DNA of 64,000 nucleotides from Streptomyces sp. SJL17-4 (GTDB taxonomy: Bacteria > Actinomycetota > Actinomycetes > Streptomycetales > Streptomycetaceae), in the NCBI RefSeq assembly GCF_036826855.1, contig NZ_CP104578.1, positions 558,001 to 622,000 of the forward strand. The letters are read 5' to 3'. The position numbers and the translations under genes are program-made. Position 1 is the stretch's first letter; each line of letters starts with the position of its first letter. The notes under the pieces were generated by a model, which searched no databases, was not told the origin of the DNA, and worked only from the letters and a program-made list of their open reading frames with translations. This document shows, in pieces, positions 21,814 through 30,599 of the stretch.

Positions 21814-24800
21814 TCAGGCCCGCTGCTCCCGCTCTCGCTCCCACGCCTCCGCGAACATCTCGTGCAGCGGGGCCGTCGGCAGCAACCGTACGAACGGGGA
21901 CCGGAGTTGGTTGCTCCACAGCGGGCGCACCCGGTGGCCGGCCAGCTTCACCTTCTCCAGGGGCAGGTGCGGGGACTTCAGCTCGGTCCACTCGCCGGGC
22001 AGGAACAGGGTCCGGCCCGCCCGTGCCCGCTTGGCCTCCAGGACCGCGCCGGTGGCGAGGAGTTCCGCCCGGACCTCCGCGTGCCGCTTGCTCGTCCAGC
22101 CGTTCCACCTGCGTACGTTGCGGTCGGTGGGTGCCGCGAGCGTCGCGAGCTGGAGGTACAGGGCGGCCGCGTCCGTCCCGGCGCCGAGCTCGTCGGCCAC
22201 GCGCGCGACCAGCTCCGGACAGGACTGCCGGGGATCCGCCTCGTACGCGCCGTCCGGTACGGCTCCGGAGCCGGCCCGCCGCATCATCCGGTCGAGCCCG
22301 CCGCCGACGAGGAGCGGCGCCACCCGGTCCAGTTCCTCCGCGAGGTCGGTGACCTCGCGGACCCGGCGCCACGCCTCGGGACCGGTGACCTCGGCGGGCC
22401 GCAGGAAGGCGTTGCCGCCGGGTGCGCACACCACCAGGGGGCCGGAGTCGTAGGCCGTCATGGTCGGCATCTCCCCCTCCTCCTTCCGGCGGTCCAGGGA
22501 CACCGGCAGCGTCGCGGGCCCGAACCGCTCGGCGATCCGTGCCGAGGTGTCCTGGACCCGCCCGCCGGGCAGCTCGACGAGGAGTTCCGGACGGGACAGC
22601 TCGGCCCGCAGTCGCTCGTACAGGGCCGTCGCACCGGCCACCGCCGGGTCGCCGACGGGCCGGTCGGTCCACGCCCAGACCAGCGCGCTCGCGATCCGCT
22701 CGATCGCGAGGCCGACCGGGGTGCCGTAGGGCAGCTCGGGTCCCGCCGGCGGCAGGGCCCTCACCTCCACGCCCAGGCCGTACCGGGGTGCCGCGAGGTC
22801 CCAGTCGGCGGCGGGTACGGTCGTGTCCTCGGCGGCCTCGTAGCCGCCCGCGAGGCGTCGTGCCCACACCTCGGAGAGGCCGAGGTCGGCCTCCAGGGTG
22901 TCGGCCGCCTCGTCGTGCACGGTGGGCAGCCCCCCGATCCGCTCGCGCCACACGGCCGCCATCCGCTCCACGGCCGCGTCGACACCGCCGGGCCGCCACA
23001 GCTCGGCCGTGTCGTCGGGCAGCGCGGCCGCGAGCACGGCCCTCCGTCCGGCGCCCCCGAGGCGCGCGCGGAGCTTCTCGTAGGCCTCGGCCGTCATCGG
23101 ACTGGCCTTGTACGGGGCCTTGCGGGCGAGGGAGCGGTCCTCGTCCCGGTCGGCGCGGCCGACGAGTCCGGCGACCACGAGCCGGGCCACGGGCCGGCGT
23201 ACGCCCGTCAGTTCGGCGAACCGCGCCGCCGCCGACTCCGGCACGGGGAGGGGTCCGTGCGCGTCGATCGCCGCGAGGAGGGCCCGCAGCCGGGCCGCGT
23301 CGTCCCGCTCCACCCGGACGAGCCGGGCCTCGGCGACCGCCGCCGGCACGGGGTCGTCCTCCGTCGTGTCGGTGGCGGGGGCGACGAACCAGCAGGCGTC
23401 CCCGGCGTCCCACCGCGCGGCGGACGCCACGGTGGTCCCGCTTTCCCTCAGTCCGTCCAGGCTCTCGGCCCCGGGGGTACGGCCGACCCACCACCGGCTG
23501 CCCTCGCGGGCGAACGGCTGGTCGGCCCAGGTCTCCAGGAGCGCGCGCAGGGCGGCCCGTTCCGGGTCCGGGGTCGGGGCGACCGCCGCGCGCCAGGCGA
23601 CGGCGTCGATCGCGCCGAGGAGCTGCGACCAGTCGTGCGGCAGGGCGGGCGGGGAGAGCCGCCGGACCTCCTCCACGATCGTCCCGGCCAGGCAGGCGCC
23701 GTCGGCGGCGAGCGCGCTCAGGGTCGCGGGCTGGGCGACGTCCCGGCTCCGCCGCCAGGTGTCGTCCTTGCCGTCCACGACGAGACCGCACAGCGCGGGC
23801 ATCAGCTCGGTGTCCGGCACCGCGCGGCTCGGCAGGACGGGCGGCGCCTCGGCGAGCAGGGTGACGCGCCGGTGCAGGGCGCGCCGTCGCTCCTCCACGC
23901 GGGCGGCCCGCTCGGCCACCGCGACGACGGCCTCGACCAGGACCGGGGCGGTGGCCTCGGGCAACTCCCGTGCCACGGCGGCGCGCAGTGCCGCCGCGCC
24001 GTCGAGGGCGGCGGTCAGGAGGGTGTCGGCCGTCGCCTGTTCCACGGTCCGCAGCGCCTTGGAGCCGGCCGGGTCCCGGGTCCGCAGCAGGTACCAGAAG
24101 GCGGGCGGGAGAGCCACGCCGTGGGACACGGTGGCCCTGCGGGCCGGCTTCACGCGCGGGTGGGCGGGCGAGTGGTGGCCGTCCAGCTCCCACAGCAGGG
24201 CGCCGTCGGCGGCGTACGCGCGCACGCCCGTCCGGGTCTGCGCCTCGGCGAGGACGACGTCCTCCACCGCGCCCTCCGGCGCCGCCCAGAGTCCCCAGGG
24301 TTCCTGTCCCGGCCGGTCGATGTCGAAGCGGGCCCTGCGTCCGTCGATGCTCTCCAGGAGGTAGTGGTCGGGCGCGTTGTCGCGGTAGCGGGTGCGGAAG
24401 AGCACCCGGGTGCCGACGAGTCCGTCGCGGCTGCCGAGCGTGGAGTCGGTCATGCCGGCGGGCAGGGGCGCGAGGTGCAGCGCCTCGCGGGCGAGGGTCT
24501 TGTCCGCCTCGGAGGGCTCCAGGGCCGGATCGGTGCTCGCGGGGCGGCCCGGGAAGTCGGGCAGCGGGGTCGCGCCCTGCCGCTCGCCGGTGACCGGGTC
24601 GACGACCTCCCACGGCCGCCGCCCGTAGACGGCGTTGGTCCAGATCCGGGTGCCGTCGCTCAGCTGCAGCTCCTCCCGGTCGATCCCCTCCGTGCCGCCG
24701 GGCCGCGTCACCCGGAGGCCACCGTGCCGCCCGCCTCCGTCGGCGGTCTCGAACTGGAAGCCGTACGCCCCGTCCAGGCTGCCGCCGAAGGGCACCAGGC

Positions 24801-26703
24801 CGCCGAACTCCTCCGGGGTGAACGGCTCCTCGGGGCGGTCGGCCCAGACGGCGGTGTCGCAGTAGTACGGGCGCGGCTTGAGGCTCCAGCTGACGAGGAA
24901 CGAGCCGCCGACGTAGTGGACGGCGAACATGGTCGCCTCCTCCGGCACCGTGAACCGGCAGGAGCCGCGCACTCCGTCCGGGGCGACGGCGACGGCACGC
25001 TCGCGCCCGAAGACCGTCAGCACGGGCCAGGTGGACGTCACACCGGCCACGCCGGGAAGTCCGGCGGCACCGATCGCGTCGACGGCGCCGAACATCGCGT
25101 CGGCCGCACCTTCCGCGTCCGGCTCTCCGGCAGCGTCCGGCTCCCCGGCCGCGTCCTGCTCCCCGGCCGTGTCCGTGTCCGTGTCCGTGTCCGTGTCCGG
25201 CTTCCCGGCGGCGCGGACGGCGTCGGCCGCGAACTCCTCGTACACGGCCTCCAGCGCGGGCCAGGCGAGTTCCTCCGGCAGACCCGCCGCGAGCGAGCGC
25301 CGCAGCGCGCCGTCGGCGGACGCGCCCGCGAGGGCGTCGGCGATCCCGCCGAGCGCCGTCACCGTAGGCCGGTCGAGGAGGGTCTCCAGCTCGGCGACGG
25401 ACTCCTCGGCGCCCGCCATGCCGCCGCCCCCGACGGCGTCGACGAGCTTGCCGACCCGCCCGGCCACCTCGTGGGCGATGCCCTCGTTGCCGGGGAGCAG
25501 TGTCACGGCCGATCCGGGCTTGCGCGCGGGTGCGCCGTACCACTGGGGCTTCAGGCCGGCGTGCACGGTGCCTTCGAGGCGGGGGCCGAAGACGGGGTCG
25601 GCGGCGAGGGCGGTGAGGTCGCGCCGGGACTTCTCGTCCCAGAAGCGCATCCGGGTCTCCGGGCCGGGGTCGACGACGGTGACCCCGGCGGCCAGACAGG
25701 CGTCCAGGACGTCGGCGTCGAAGCCCTGGTAGTGGTGGCGGGTGGTGTGCACGGTCAACGCGTCGCCCGCGGCCCGCAGACGCGGCCCGAGCCTGCCGAC
25801 GAGGTCGAGGAACTCGGGCGGCAGCTGCTGGCGCCCGACTCCGCCGCGGGGCTGTCGTGCGTACTGGTACATGTGGACGAAGTGGCCGACCCAGCGGTGC
25901 AGTCCGCCCTCCGGCACGAGCCGTCCGGCTTCCATCGCCTCCGTGGCGCCGCACCCGATCAGCACCCGCAGCCAGGCCCCGCCGTCGGTGACGCTCTCCG
26001 GGAAGACCTCGACGAGTCCGGCGGCGATCTCGTCCGTCGGCGGATGAGCCGCCAGGACCGGCTCGGCGCCGATGAGAAGGGCGTCCGGGACGGATTTCTT
26101 CCGGGTGACCGACAGAATCGCGCCCACCACGCGCGCGACCTCGTCGTCCCCGTGCCCGGCGGCCTTGGCGGAGGCCCGGACGCGGCGCACGAGGTCGGCC
26201 GGGAGATCGGCCTTCGACCCGGCCCAGGCGGTCAGGAACTCCCCGAGCGCTGCGTGCGCCTCGACGGGTTCGAGCGACTCGGCGAGGAACTTCTGATGGG
26301 CCCCGAACTCCTTGGCGGGCATGGCCCCGCCGCGGGCGAACAACAGCCCGTTGGCCCGACGGTAGGCCGGGTCCACGGCCAGCCCGTGCTCGGCCTCGGC
26401 GGCCCGCGCGGCCACGTAGGCCCGGCCGCCGGGACGGCTCCCGTAACCGATCAGCCGATGCCCGACGGTGTCCCAGAACCACGGCAGGTGCGCGGTGGGC
26501 AACTGCCGCGCCCGCCACGCCATGGTGTCGACGAACGCGCCGGGCTTCGTCCAGGACCGGTTGAGTTCGGCTCCCATGGCCTCGTTGAGGTCGCGGGCCG
26601 CCGCAGTGGCGTCCGGATCATGGGCGGCGACCCAGTCGGCGTACGTGGTCGAGACGTGCGTGCTGCCCTTGGCGGGCACCAGGGCTTCGAGCGAGGCGAT
26701 CAT
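21814..26703 (-). CDS. Large unrecognised protein, 1629 residues
   Basis: I do not recognise a family with confidence. It starts at ATG 26703 (MIASLEALVP) without a clear ribosome site, 135 nt after the stop of the 774-residue gene on the same strand, so the two probably form an operon. Residues 1-490 are mostly helical with aromatic-rich patches (TYADWVAAHDPDA, MAWRARQLPTAHLPWFWDTV). An acidic linker at about 500-535 holds Asp-Thr and Gly-Glu-Pro-Asp repeats. The middle (about 550-850) is beta-rich (FAVHYVGGSFLVSWSLKPRP, FGGLVPFGGSLDGAYGFQF, RIWTNAVYGRRPWEVVDP). The C-terminal ~750 residues are helical and end with LFLPGEWTELKSPHLPLEKV. No signal peptide, membrane helix, Walker A or known catalytic motif seen. 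Size and modular look resemble large DNA-binding or conflict-type proteins, but that is only a guess. Confidence 0.85.
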   Translation of the reverse strand: MIASLEALVPAKGSTHVSTTYADWVAAHDPDATAAARDLNEAMGAELNRSWTKPGAFVDTMAWRARQLPTAHLPWFWDTVGHRLIGYGSRPGGRAYVAARAAEAEHGLAVDPAYRRANGLLFARGGAMPAKEFGAHQKFLAESLEPVEAHAALGEFLTAWAGSKADLPADLVRRVRASAKAAGHGDDEVARVVGAILSVTRKKSVPDALLIGAEPVLAAHPPTDEIAAGLVEVFPESVTDGGAWLRVLIGCGATEAMEAGRLVPEGGLHRWVGHFVHMYQYARQPRGGVGRQQLPPEFLDLVGRLGPRLRAAGDALTVHTTRHHYQGFDADVLDACLAAGVTVVDPGPETRMRFWDEKSRRDLTALAADPVFGPRLEGTVHAGLKPQWYGAPARKPGSAVTLLPGNEGIAHEVAGRVGKLVDAVGGGGMAGAEESVAELETLLDRPTVTALGGIADALAGASADGALRRSLAAGLPEELAWPALEAVYEEFAADAVRAAGKPDTDTDTDTDTAGEQDAAGEPDAAGEPDAEGAADAMFGAVDAIGAAGLPGVAGVTSTWPVLTVFGRERAVAVAPDGVRGSCRFTVPEEATMFAVHYVGGSFLVSWSLKPRPYYCDTAVWADRPEEPFTPEEFGGLVPFGGSLDGAYGFQFETADGGGRHGGLRVTRPGGTEGIDREELQLSDGTRIWTNAVYGRRPWEVVDPVTGERQGATPLPDFPGRPASTDPALEPSEADKTLAREALHLAPLPAGMTDSTLGSRDGLVGTRVLFRTRYRDNAPDHYLLESIDGRRARFDIDRPGQEPWGLWAAPEGAVEDVVLAEAQTRTGVRAYAADGALLWELDGHHSPAHPRVKPARRATVSHGVALPPAFWYLLRTRDPAGSKALRTVEQATADTLLTAALDGAAALRAAVARELPEATAPVLVEAVVAVAERAARVEERRRALHRRVTLLAEAPPVLPSRAVPDTELMPALCGLVVDGKDDTWRRSRDVAQPATLSALAADGACLAGTIVEEVRRLSPPALPHDWSQLLGAIDAVAWRAAVAPTPDPERAALRALLETWADQPFAREGSRWWVGRTPGAESLDGLRESGTTVASAARWDAGDACWFVAPATDTTEDDPVPAAVAEARLVRVERDDAARLRALLAAIDAHGPLPVPESAAARFAELTGVRRPVARLVVAGLVGRADRDEDRSLARKAPYKASPMTAEAYEKLRARLGGAGRRAVLAAALPDDTAELWRPGGVDAAVERMAAVWRERIGGLPTVHDEAADTLEADLGLSEVWARRLAGGYEAAEDTTVPAADWDLAAPRYGLGVEVRALPPAGPELPYGTPVGLAIERIASALVWAWTDRPVGDPAVAGATALYERLRAELSRPELLVELPGGRVQDTSARIAERFGPATLPVSLDRRKEEGEMPTMTAYDSGPLVVCAPGGNAFLRPAEVTGPEAWRRVREVTDLAEELDRVAPLLVGGGLDRMMRRAGSGAVPDGAYEADPRQSCPELVARVADELGAGTDAAALYLQLATLAAPTDRNVRRWNGWTSKRHAEVRAELLATGAVLEAKRARAGRTLFLPGEWTELKSPHLPLEKVKLAGHRVRPLWSNQLRSPFVRLLPTAPLHEMFAEAWEREREQRA

Positions 26704-26838
26704 GACGGGATCGTCGCACGCACCACTGACAGGCCCGAAGCAACGGGGTGTTCATCGCCGAGACGAGGCGCACGCACCTCCGCACGTCCCCCGTCCGGAC
26801 GGGGCCCACCGACGCTCCGGTTCACCCCCGGTGCAGGC

Positions 26839-29163
26839 TCACCGACCAGCCGGCCCCACCGGCCCCTCGCCCAGCCAGTGTCCGCCCGTGGTGGTCCAGC
26901 CGGTCAGCCTGCGGGCCCGACCGGCGTCCGCCGTACCGTCGGCGGCGAAGGCACCGCCGTCGACGACAAGCCGCAGACCCACGAGGGCCGGTGCCAGCCG
27001 GGCGGCCACGTGCGCGGGGTGGCGTGCCGCCTCCTCTCGCGTCCAGGCCACTGCCCCGGCCGCCTCCTTCTCGTCGCACAGCGACAAGTGGAACAGCATC
27101 TGCCGCCAGGCGTACGCGGCATCCTTGACCGTTCCCAGCGGGCGCTGTTCGTGGTGCGCCCGCCCCGTCAGACGGCACACCGTCACGAAGCAGCGCCGGG
27201 CCAGATCCACCCAGCCGGTGTCGGGCGCGATGCCGACGCGGTGGACCAGGGTGGCGAGGTTGTGGGTCGTCAGGATCTGGGCCTGTTCGATGACCGTGCC
27301 GTTCTCCGCCACGCTGTGGAGACCTCGCGCACCGGCCCGCTCATGGCACAGTGCCGCGAACTCCGGTGCTTCCACCGCGGCCTTCCGCCGGGTCGCCCCG
27401 CGTCCGACACCGCCGTCGCCCCGGGCACGAACGGCCGCGTAGTCGATGCCGTAGTACCGCTCGTACAGCGACCCACCGCCGAGAAGCTCCCCCGCAACCA
27501 CCGCCGCTGCCTGGAACTTCCGGCTGAAGGTACCCATGAAGATGTCCGCGGCCAGTTCCTCGACCAGAGGGGCGTCCAGGTCGGTCCGGCGGGCGAGGAC
27601 AGCGAGTTCACGGACGAGCGGGTTGGGCAGCAGGGTGCCGGGGAAGCCGTCCACGGCGACCTCGGCGAGCCGGCGCAGCGTCGTGTGCGCGGAGGCACGC
27701 ACGCGGGTGTCCGAGGCACGCTGTGCCGATACCGCGCGGACCCAGGGCAGTTCCTCGGGCCTGATCTGCCGCTCCAGGTCGAGCATCAGGAGGGAGCGGC
27801 GGTTGCGGAACGCCCGGTAGTTCGCGGCCGTCAGCGCGCGCAGCGGAGCGTCCCGGTAGGCCGCGGCGGTCTCGGCGGCGACGAGCTGGGGAACCAGCTC
27901 GGCCATCACCTCCGCGGAGGGCACCACGCCGAGCTCCACCAGAGTGCGGAGCGGCGCGCTCCGCGCCGTCTCGACCACGCGGCGGATCGCGGGCGGCACG
28001 GCGGTCCCGGCGGGCAGGCCCGAGCGGCGCTGCTCCGCCTCCGTCACCGGTGCGACGAGTTCGGTCACGTCGGACGCGCCGGTCTCCTGCGGGAGGCCCG
28101 ACATCCGGTGGGCGACGAGGCGGGCGATGTCCTGGTGGGAGGGCAGCGCGGCCTGGGCCGCCTGGGCGCTCCGTACCGCCGTGTGCCGTTCCGAGCCGGG
28201 CAGGCCCCGCTTGCGGACCATCGAGGTGACGGCGTGCCGCAGCAGCCCGAGCCGCCGCGCGTCGAGCGGGCGCCCGGCCGTCGTCTCCTCCAGGGCTCCG
28301 CGCAGGATCTCGGGGTTGCCCTTGGGGTCGCGGTGACGACCGCACAGCGTGTGCTCCTGGGCCAGGACCCGGTAGCGGTCGAGGAGGGCGGCGCCGCGCT
28401 CGTGCCATCCGGTGCCCGGTTCGCGGTCGAGGACCCGGTGGTCGGGGCCGGCCGTCTCCAACCAGTGCCCGAGCAGCTCGTCCTCGAAGGGCCGCCAGAC
28501 GGCGAGCGCCTCGCGCTGGGTTTCGACGGCGATGTTCGGGCCGCGGCCGGACAGCGTGGCTCCGGCCTGCGCGACCGTACGGCGCTGTACGGCGTCGATG
28601 TCGGGCGCCCGGGAGGCGGTCGGGCGCGGGGTGAACCGAAGCGTGGCCGCGAACGGGCCGATCTCCCGTACGAGTTCGAGGGCCGCGTCGGTTTCCCCGG
28701 CCCGTACGAGCCAGGCCACGGTGAGAAGCGCGGCTTCCTCGGGGACGGTCACCTCGTAGCAGGTGCTGTCGAGGAGGGCCCACAGCTCCGCGAGGCCTGC
28801 CTCGGTGAGGCGATGGGCGAACAGGGCTTCCCTGTCCTCCGGGACGCCGGCCTTCCGGGCCGCCTCGACCTCGTACGGCAGGAGAGGGCCACCGGCGCGG
28901 GCGGCGCCCGTGGCGAAGCCCCCGTGCAGCACCTCGAGGGTCACCCAGGCCGGCAGGCCGCGCGCCGGTGTCCGCGAGCCGATCCGCAGCGTGCCGTCGG
29001 CCATGCCGGCGAGCACGCGGCGCCAGCCGCCGGCCCGTTCCTCGGCACGCGCCCGCGTGGCGGGGTCCGTGTGGTGGAGCGCGGTGACGAAGGCACGGGC
29101 CAGCTGCCCCTCCGCGTAGGAGCGCGACACGATCGGAAGCTGCTTGTCAGCGTGTGTGTCCAT
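26839..29163 (-). CDS. Unrecognised helical protein preceded by a tRNA-like leader
   Basis: 774 residues from ATG 29163 (MDTHADKQLPIVSRSY). This is the first ATG after the tRNA-like element, 3 nt from its last base, and there is no Shine-Dalgarno sequence. Longer upstream readings would run through the cloverleaf and are rejected. The protein is almost entirely alpha-helical and soluble. Distinctive stretches: LRIGSRTPARGLPAWVTLEV near residue 55, an Arg/Ala-rich middle like a helical repeat scaffold, and AENGTVIEQAQILTTHNLA near the C-terminus, which has the look of a conserved functional core (Glu, Gln, Thr-Thr-His-Asn). No Walker, nuclease or TROVE/vWA motif is seen. It probably shares a transcript with the 1629-residue gene. 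Function unknown. Confidence 0.85.
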   Translation of the reverse strand: MDTHADKQLPIVSRSYAEGQLARAFVTALHHTDPATRARAEERAGGWRRVLAGMADGTLRIGSRTPARGLPAWVTLEVLHGGFATGAARAGGPLLPYEVEAARKAGVPEDREALFAHRLTEAGLAELWALLDSTCYEVTVPEEAALLTVAWLVRAGETDAALELVREIGPFAATLRFTPRPTASRAPDIDAVQRRTVAQAGATLSGRGPNIAVETQREALAVWRPFEDELLGHWLETAGPDHRVLDREPGTGWHERGAALLDRYRVLAQEHTLCGRHRDPKGNPEILRGALEETTAGRPLDARRLGLLRHAVTSMVRKRGLPGSERHTAVRSAQAAQAALPSHQDIARLVAHRMSGLPQETGASDVTELVAPVTEAEQRRSGLPAGTAVPPAIRRVVETARSAPLRTLVELGVVPSAEVMAELVPQLVAAETAAAYRDAPLRALTAANYRAFRNRRSLLMLDLERQIRPEELPWVRAVSAQRASDTRVRASAHTTLRRLAEVAVDGFPGTLLPNPLVRELAVLARRTDLDAPLVEELAADIFMGTFSRKFQAAAVVAGELLGGGSLYERYYGIDYAAVRARGDGGVGRGATRRKAAVEAPEFAALCHERAGARGLHSVAENGTVIEQAQILTTHNLATLVHRVGIAPDTGWVDLARRCFVTVCRLTGRAHHEQRPLGTVKDAAYAWRQMLFHLSLCDEKEAAGAVAWTREEAARHPAHVAARLAPALVGLRLVVDGGAFAADGTADAGRARRLTGWTTTGGHWLGEGPVGPAGR

Positions 29164-29166
29164 AAG

Positions 29167-29238
29167 CCGACATGGCGGGTTCCGCCCCCGCGCCCTCCGG
29201 GTCCCGAGCCCGGTGCTCTGCTGCTGAGCTACATGTCG
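29167..29238 (-). ncRNA. tRNA-like cloverleaf (CGG anticodon) forming the 5' leader
   Basis: On the minus strand, 72 nt fold into a full cloverleaf with 21 Watson-Crick pairs and no mismatch: acceptor CGACATG/CATGTCG (7 bp), D stem GCTC/GAGC, anticodon stem CCGGG/CCCGG with loop CTCGGGA (anticodon CGG, U33, G37), 5-nt variable region AGGGC, T stem GCGGG/CCCGC. U8, A14, G15 and C48 are present, so the tRNA core could form. But the D loop AGCAGCA lacks G18-G19 and the T loop GGCGGAA lacks T54, T55 and A58, so the normal elbow cannot form. No CCA is encoded; the discriminator is G. C1:G72, G35 and G36 recall proline tRNA, yet the body is unlike a housekeeping tRNA-Pro. It ends 3 nt before the ATG of an unknown gene. 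Confidence 0.85.
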
Positions 29239-29248
29239 TAGGGCTGTG

Positions 29249-29278
29249 ACGCTAGTCAGCCCGCCGGAGGGGCGGCAA
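29249..29278 (-). promoter_or_regulatory. Promoter just upstream of the tRNA-like element
   Basis: On the minus strand TTGCCG (complement of 29273-29278) and TAGCGT (29249-29254) are separated by 18 nt, a good principal-sigma promoter. The expected start of transcription is about 29240-29243, only a few nt before the first base of the tRNA-like cloverleaf (29238), so the cloverleaf would be the whole leader of the mRNA. Confidence 0.6.
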
Positions 29279-29370
29279 CGGAGTTTCGCGGAGGCGTGGC
29301 AGCCGGCGCGGGCGGCCGGTTCGGCGAAGGGTGCCGGCGTCACCTCTCCCGGGTGGTGGGAGAGGGTTCG

Positions 29371-29390
29371 CTCTGGGAGCGCTCTCAGAG
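29371..29390. promoter_or_regulatory. LacI/CebR-type operator upstream of its own gene
   Basis: CTCTGGGAGCGCTCTCAGAG is a 20-bp palindrome with a single mismatched pair; its core TGGGAGCGCTCTCA matches 13 of 14 bases of the known CebR box TGGGAGCGCTCCCA. It is about 90 nt before the lacI-type start, suggesting autoregulation. Confidence 0.85.
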
Positions 29391-29480
29391 GGTGGGTCCT
29401 ACAGATATCCTGATCCGCACAGGAACGCACACCGCACGCGGACACCCCAGCCCCACCCACGCAGCCGAGGAGCGCACGCC

Positions 29481-30506
29481 TTGCCCGAGCAGACCACGGG
29501 GCCCCGCCCCACGCTGGAAGCCGTCGCCGCTCGCGCCGGCGTGTCCCGCGCCACGGCCTCGCGGGTCGTCAACGGCGGCGCGGGCGTACGGCCTCCGCTG
29601 GTCGAGAAGGTGCGCAGGGCCGTCGACGAGCTCGGTTACGTGCCCAATCACGCGGCCCGCACGCTGGTCACCCGGCGCAACGGCGCCGTGGCGGTGATCA
29701 TCGCGGAGCCCGAGTTCCGGATCTTCTCGGACCCGTTCTTCGAGCAGCAGGTACGGGGCATCAGCCGGGAGCTGACCGCGCACGACGCCCAGCTGGTGCT
29801 GTTGTGGGTGGAGGGACCGGGGGATCACGACCGGATCGCCCGCTACCTCGGGGGCGGGCACGTCGACGGCGCGCTGGCCTTCTCGCTGCACAACGACGAC
29901 GCGCTGCCGGCCGTCATCGACCGGACCCGTATCCCGGTGGTCTACGGCGGGCGGCCGGGTCCCGGTACGAGTCCGGCCGTGCCGTTCGTCGACTGCGACA
30001 ACCGCGGGGGCGCCCGTGAGGCGGTGCGGCACCTGGTGGATCTCGGCCGGCGGAGCATCGCGCACATCTCCGGGCCGGACGACCAGACGTCGGCGATCGA
30101 CCGGCTCCACGGCTATCGCGACGTGCTGATCGACGCCGATCCCGCTCTGCTGTGCCGGGGCGACTTCACCGAGGAGAGCGGTGCCCGCGCGATGGCGGAG
30201 CTGCTCGACCGGAGGCCGGACCTCGACGCCGTGTTCGTGGCCAACGACCTGATGGCTTCGGGCGCGTTGCTGACGCTGCGCGAGCGTGGGGTGCGGGTGC
30301 CGGAGGACGTGGCGGTCGTCGGTTTCGACGACATGGCCTCGGTGGTGCGCAGGACCTCCCCGTCCCTGACCACCGTGCACCAGGACATCGAGGACATGGG
30401 CCGGCTGATGGTGAAGCTGCTGATGCGGCTGCTCGACGGGACCGGCCCGGGAGTCCCCGCGTCCGTCGTCACGCCGACGTCGCTCGTGCTCCGCGACTCG
30501 GCCTGA
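29481..30506 (+). CDS. LacI-family repressor of beta-glucan utilisation
   Basis: Sugar-responsive repressor, 341 residues. The TTG at 29481 is chosen because GAGGAG lies 9 nt upstream and the HTH begins right after it (RPTLEAVAARAGVSRATASR, then VVNGGAGVRPPLVEKV). The hinge helix and periplasmic-binding-like core follow (NGAVAVIIAEPEFRIFSDPF, VAVVGFDDMASVVRRTSPSL). Three operator copies in the neighbourhood (its own promoter, and both sides of the divergent GH81/importer region) make the local regulon plain. It resembles CebR, the cello-oligosaccharide repressor, in operator and context, but the presence of a GH81 enzyme suggests that the inducer here is a laminari-oligosaccharide. It converges on GH81 with a shared terminator. 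Confidence 0.92.
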   Translation: MPEQTTGPRPTLEAVAARAGVSRATASRVVNGGAGVRPPLVEKVRRAVDELGYVPNHAARTLVTRRNGAVAVIIAEPEFRIFSDPFFEQQVRGISRELTAHDAQLVLLWVEGPGDHDRIARYLGGGHVDGALAFSLHNDDALPAVIDRTRIPVVYGGRPGPGTSPAVPFVDCDNRGGAREAVRHLVDLGRRSIAHISGPDDQTSAIDRLHGYRDVLIDADPALLCRGDFTEESGARAMAELLDRRPDLDAVFVANDLMASGALLTLRERGVRVPEDVAVVGFDDMASVVRRTSPSLTTVHQDIEDMGRLMVKLLMRLLDGTGPGVPASVVTPTSLVLRDSA

Positions 30507-30539
30507 GGCGCCGGGCGGAGCGGGCGGGAGTACGTGGGA

Positions 30540-30573
30540 CGGCGGGCCGGGTGAGGAGGAACCCGGCCCGCCG
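30540..30573. terminator. Bidirectional terminator between lacI-type gene and GH81
   Basis: CGGCGGGCCGGGT (30540-30552) and ACCCGGCCCGCCG (30561-30573) are perfect 13-bp arms with an 8-nt loop, placed between two converging genes. Confidence 0.85.
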
Positions 30574-30599
30574 CTCCGTTCCCCGAGGGGACCGGTCGG

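Noticed and set aside
26839..29163. TROVE (Ro60) protein paired with a Y RNA
   Set aside because: The tRNA-like leader invites it, but I see no TROVE or vWA metal motif (DxSxS) in the protein, and the RNA lacks the extra Ro-binding stem of known YrlA RNAs.
29167..29238. Functional proline tRNA gene
   Set aside because: Anticodon, C1:G72 and G35/G36 fit, but D-loop GG and T-loop TTC are both missing, the discriminator is G, and the element abuts a start codon; a translating role is unlikely.
29167..29238. Attachment-site remnant of an integrated element
   Set aside because: No integrase, no second copy of the acceptor/T-arm sequence noticed nearby, and the stems are perfect rather than truncated.
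21862..29241. Plus-strand reading frame of about 2459 residues
   Set aside because: It is the antisense shadow of the two large minus-strand genes; composition is Gly/Arg/Val-rich without motifs, as expected in GC-rich DNA.
26839..29460. N-terminally extended version of the 774-residue protein
   Set aside because: The extension would be translated from the promoter and tRNA-like region, has no ribosome site and no protein-like sequence; the promoter lies inside it.
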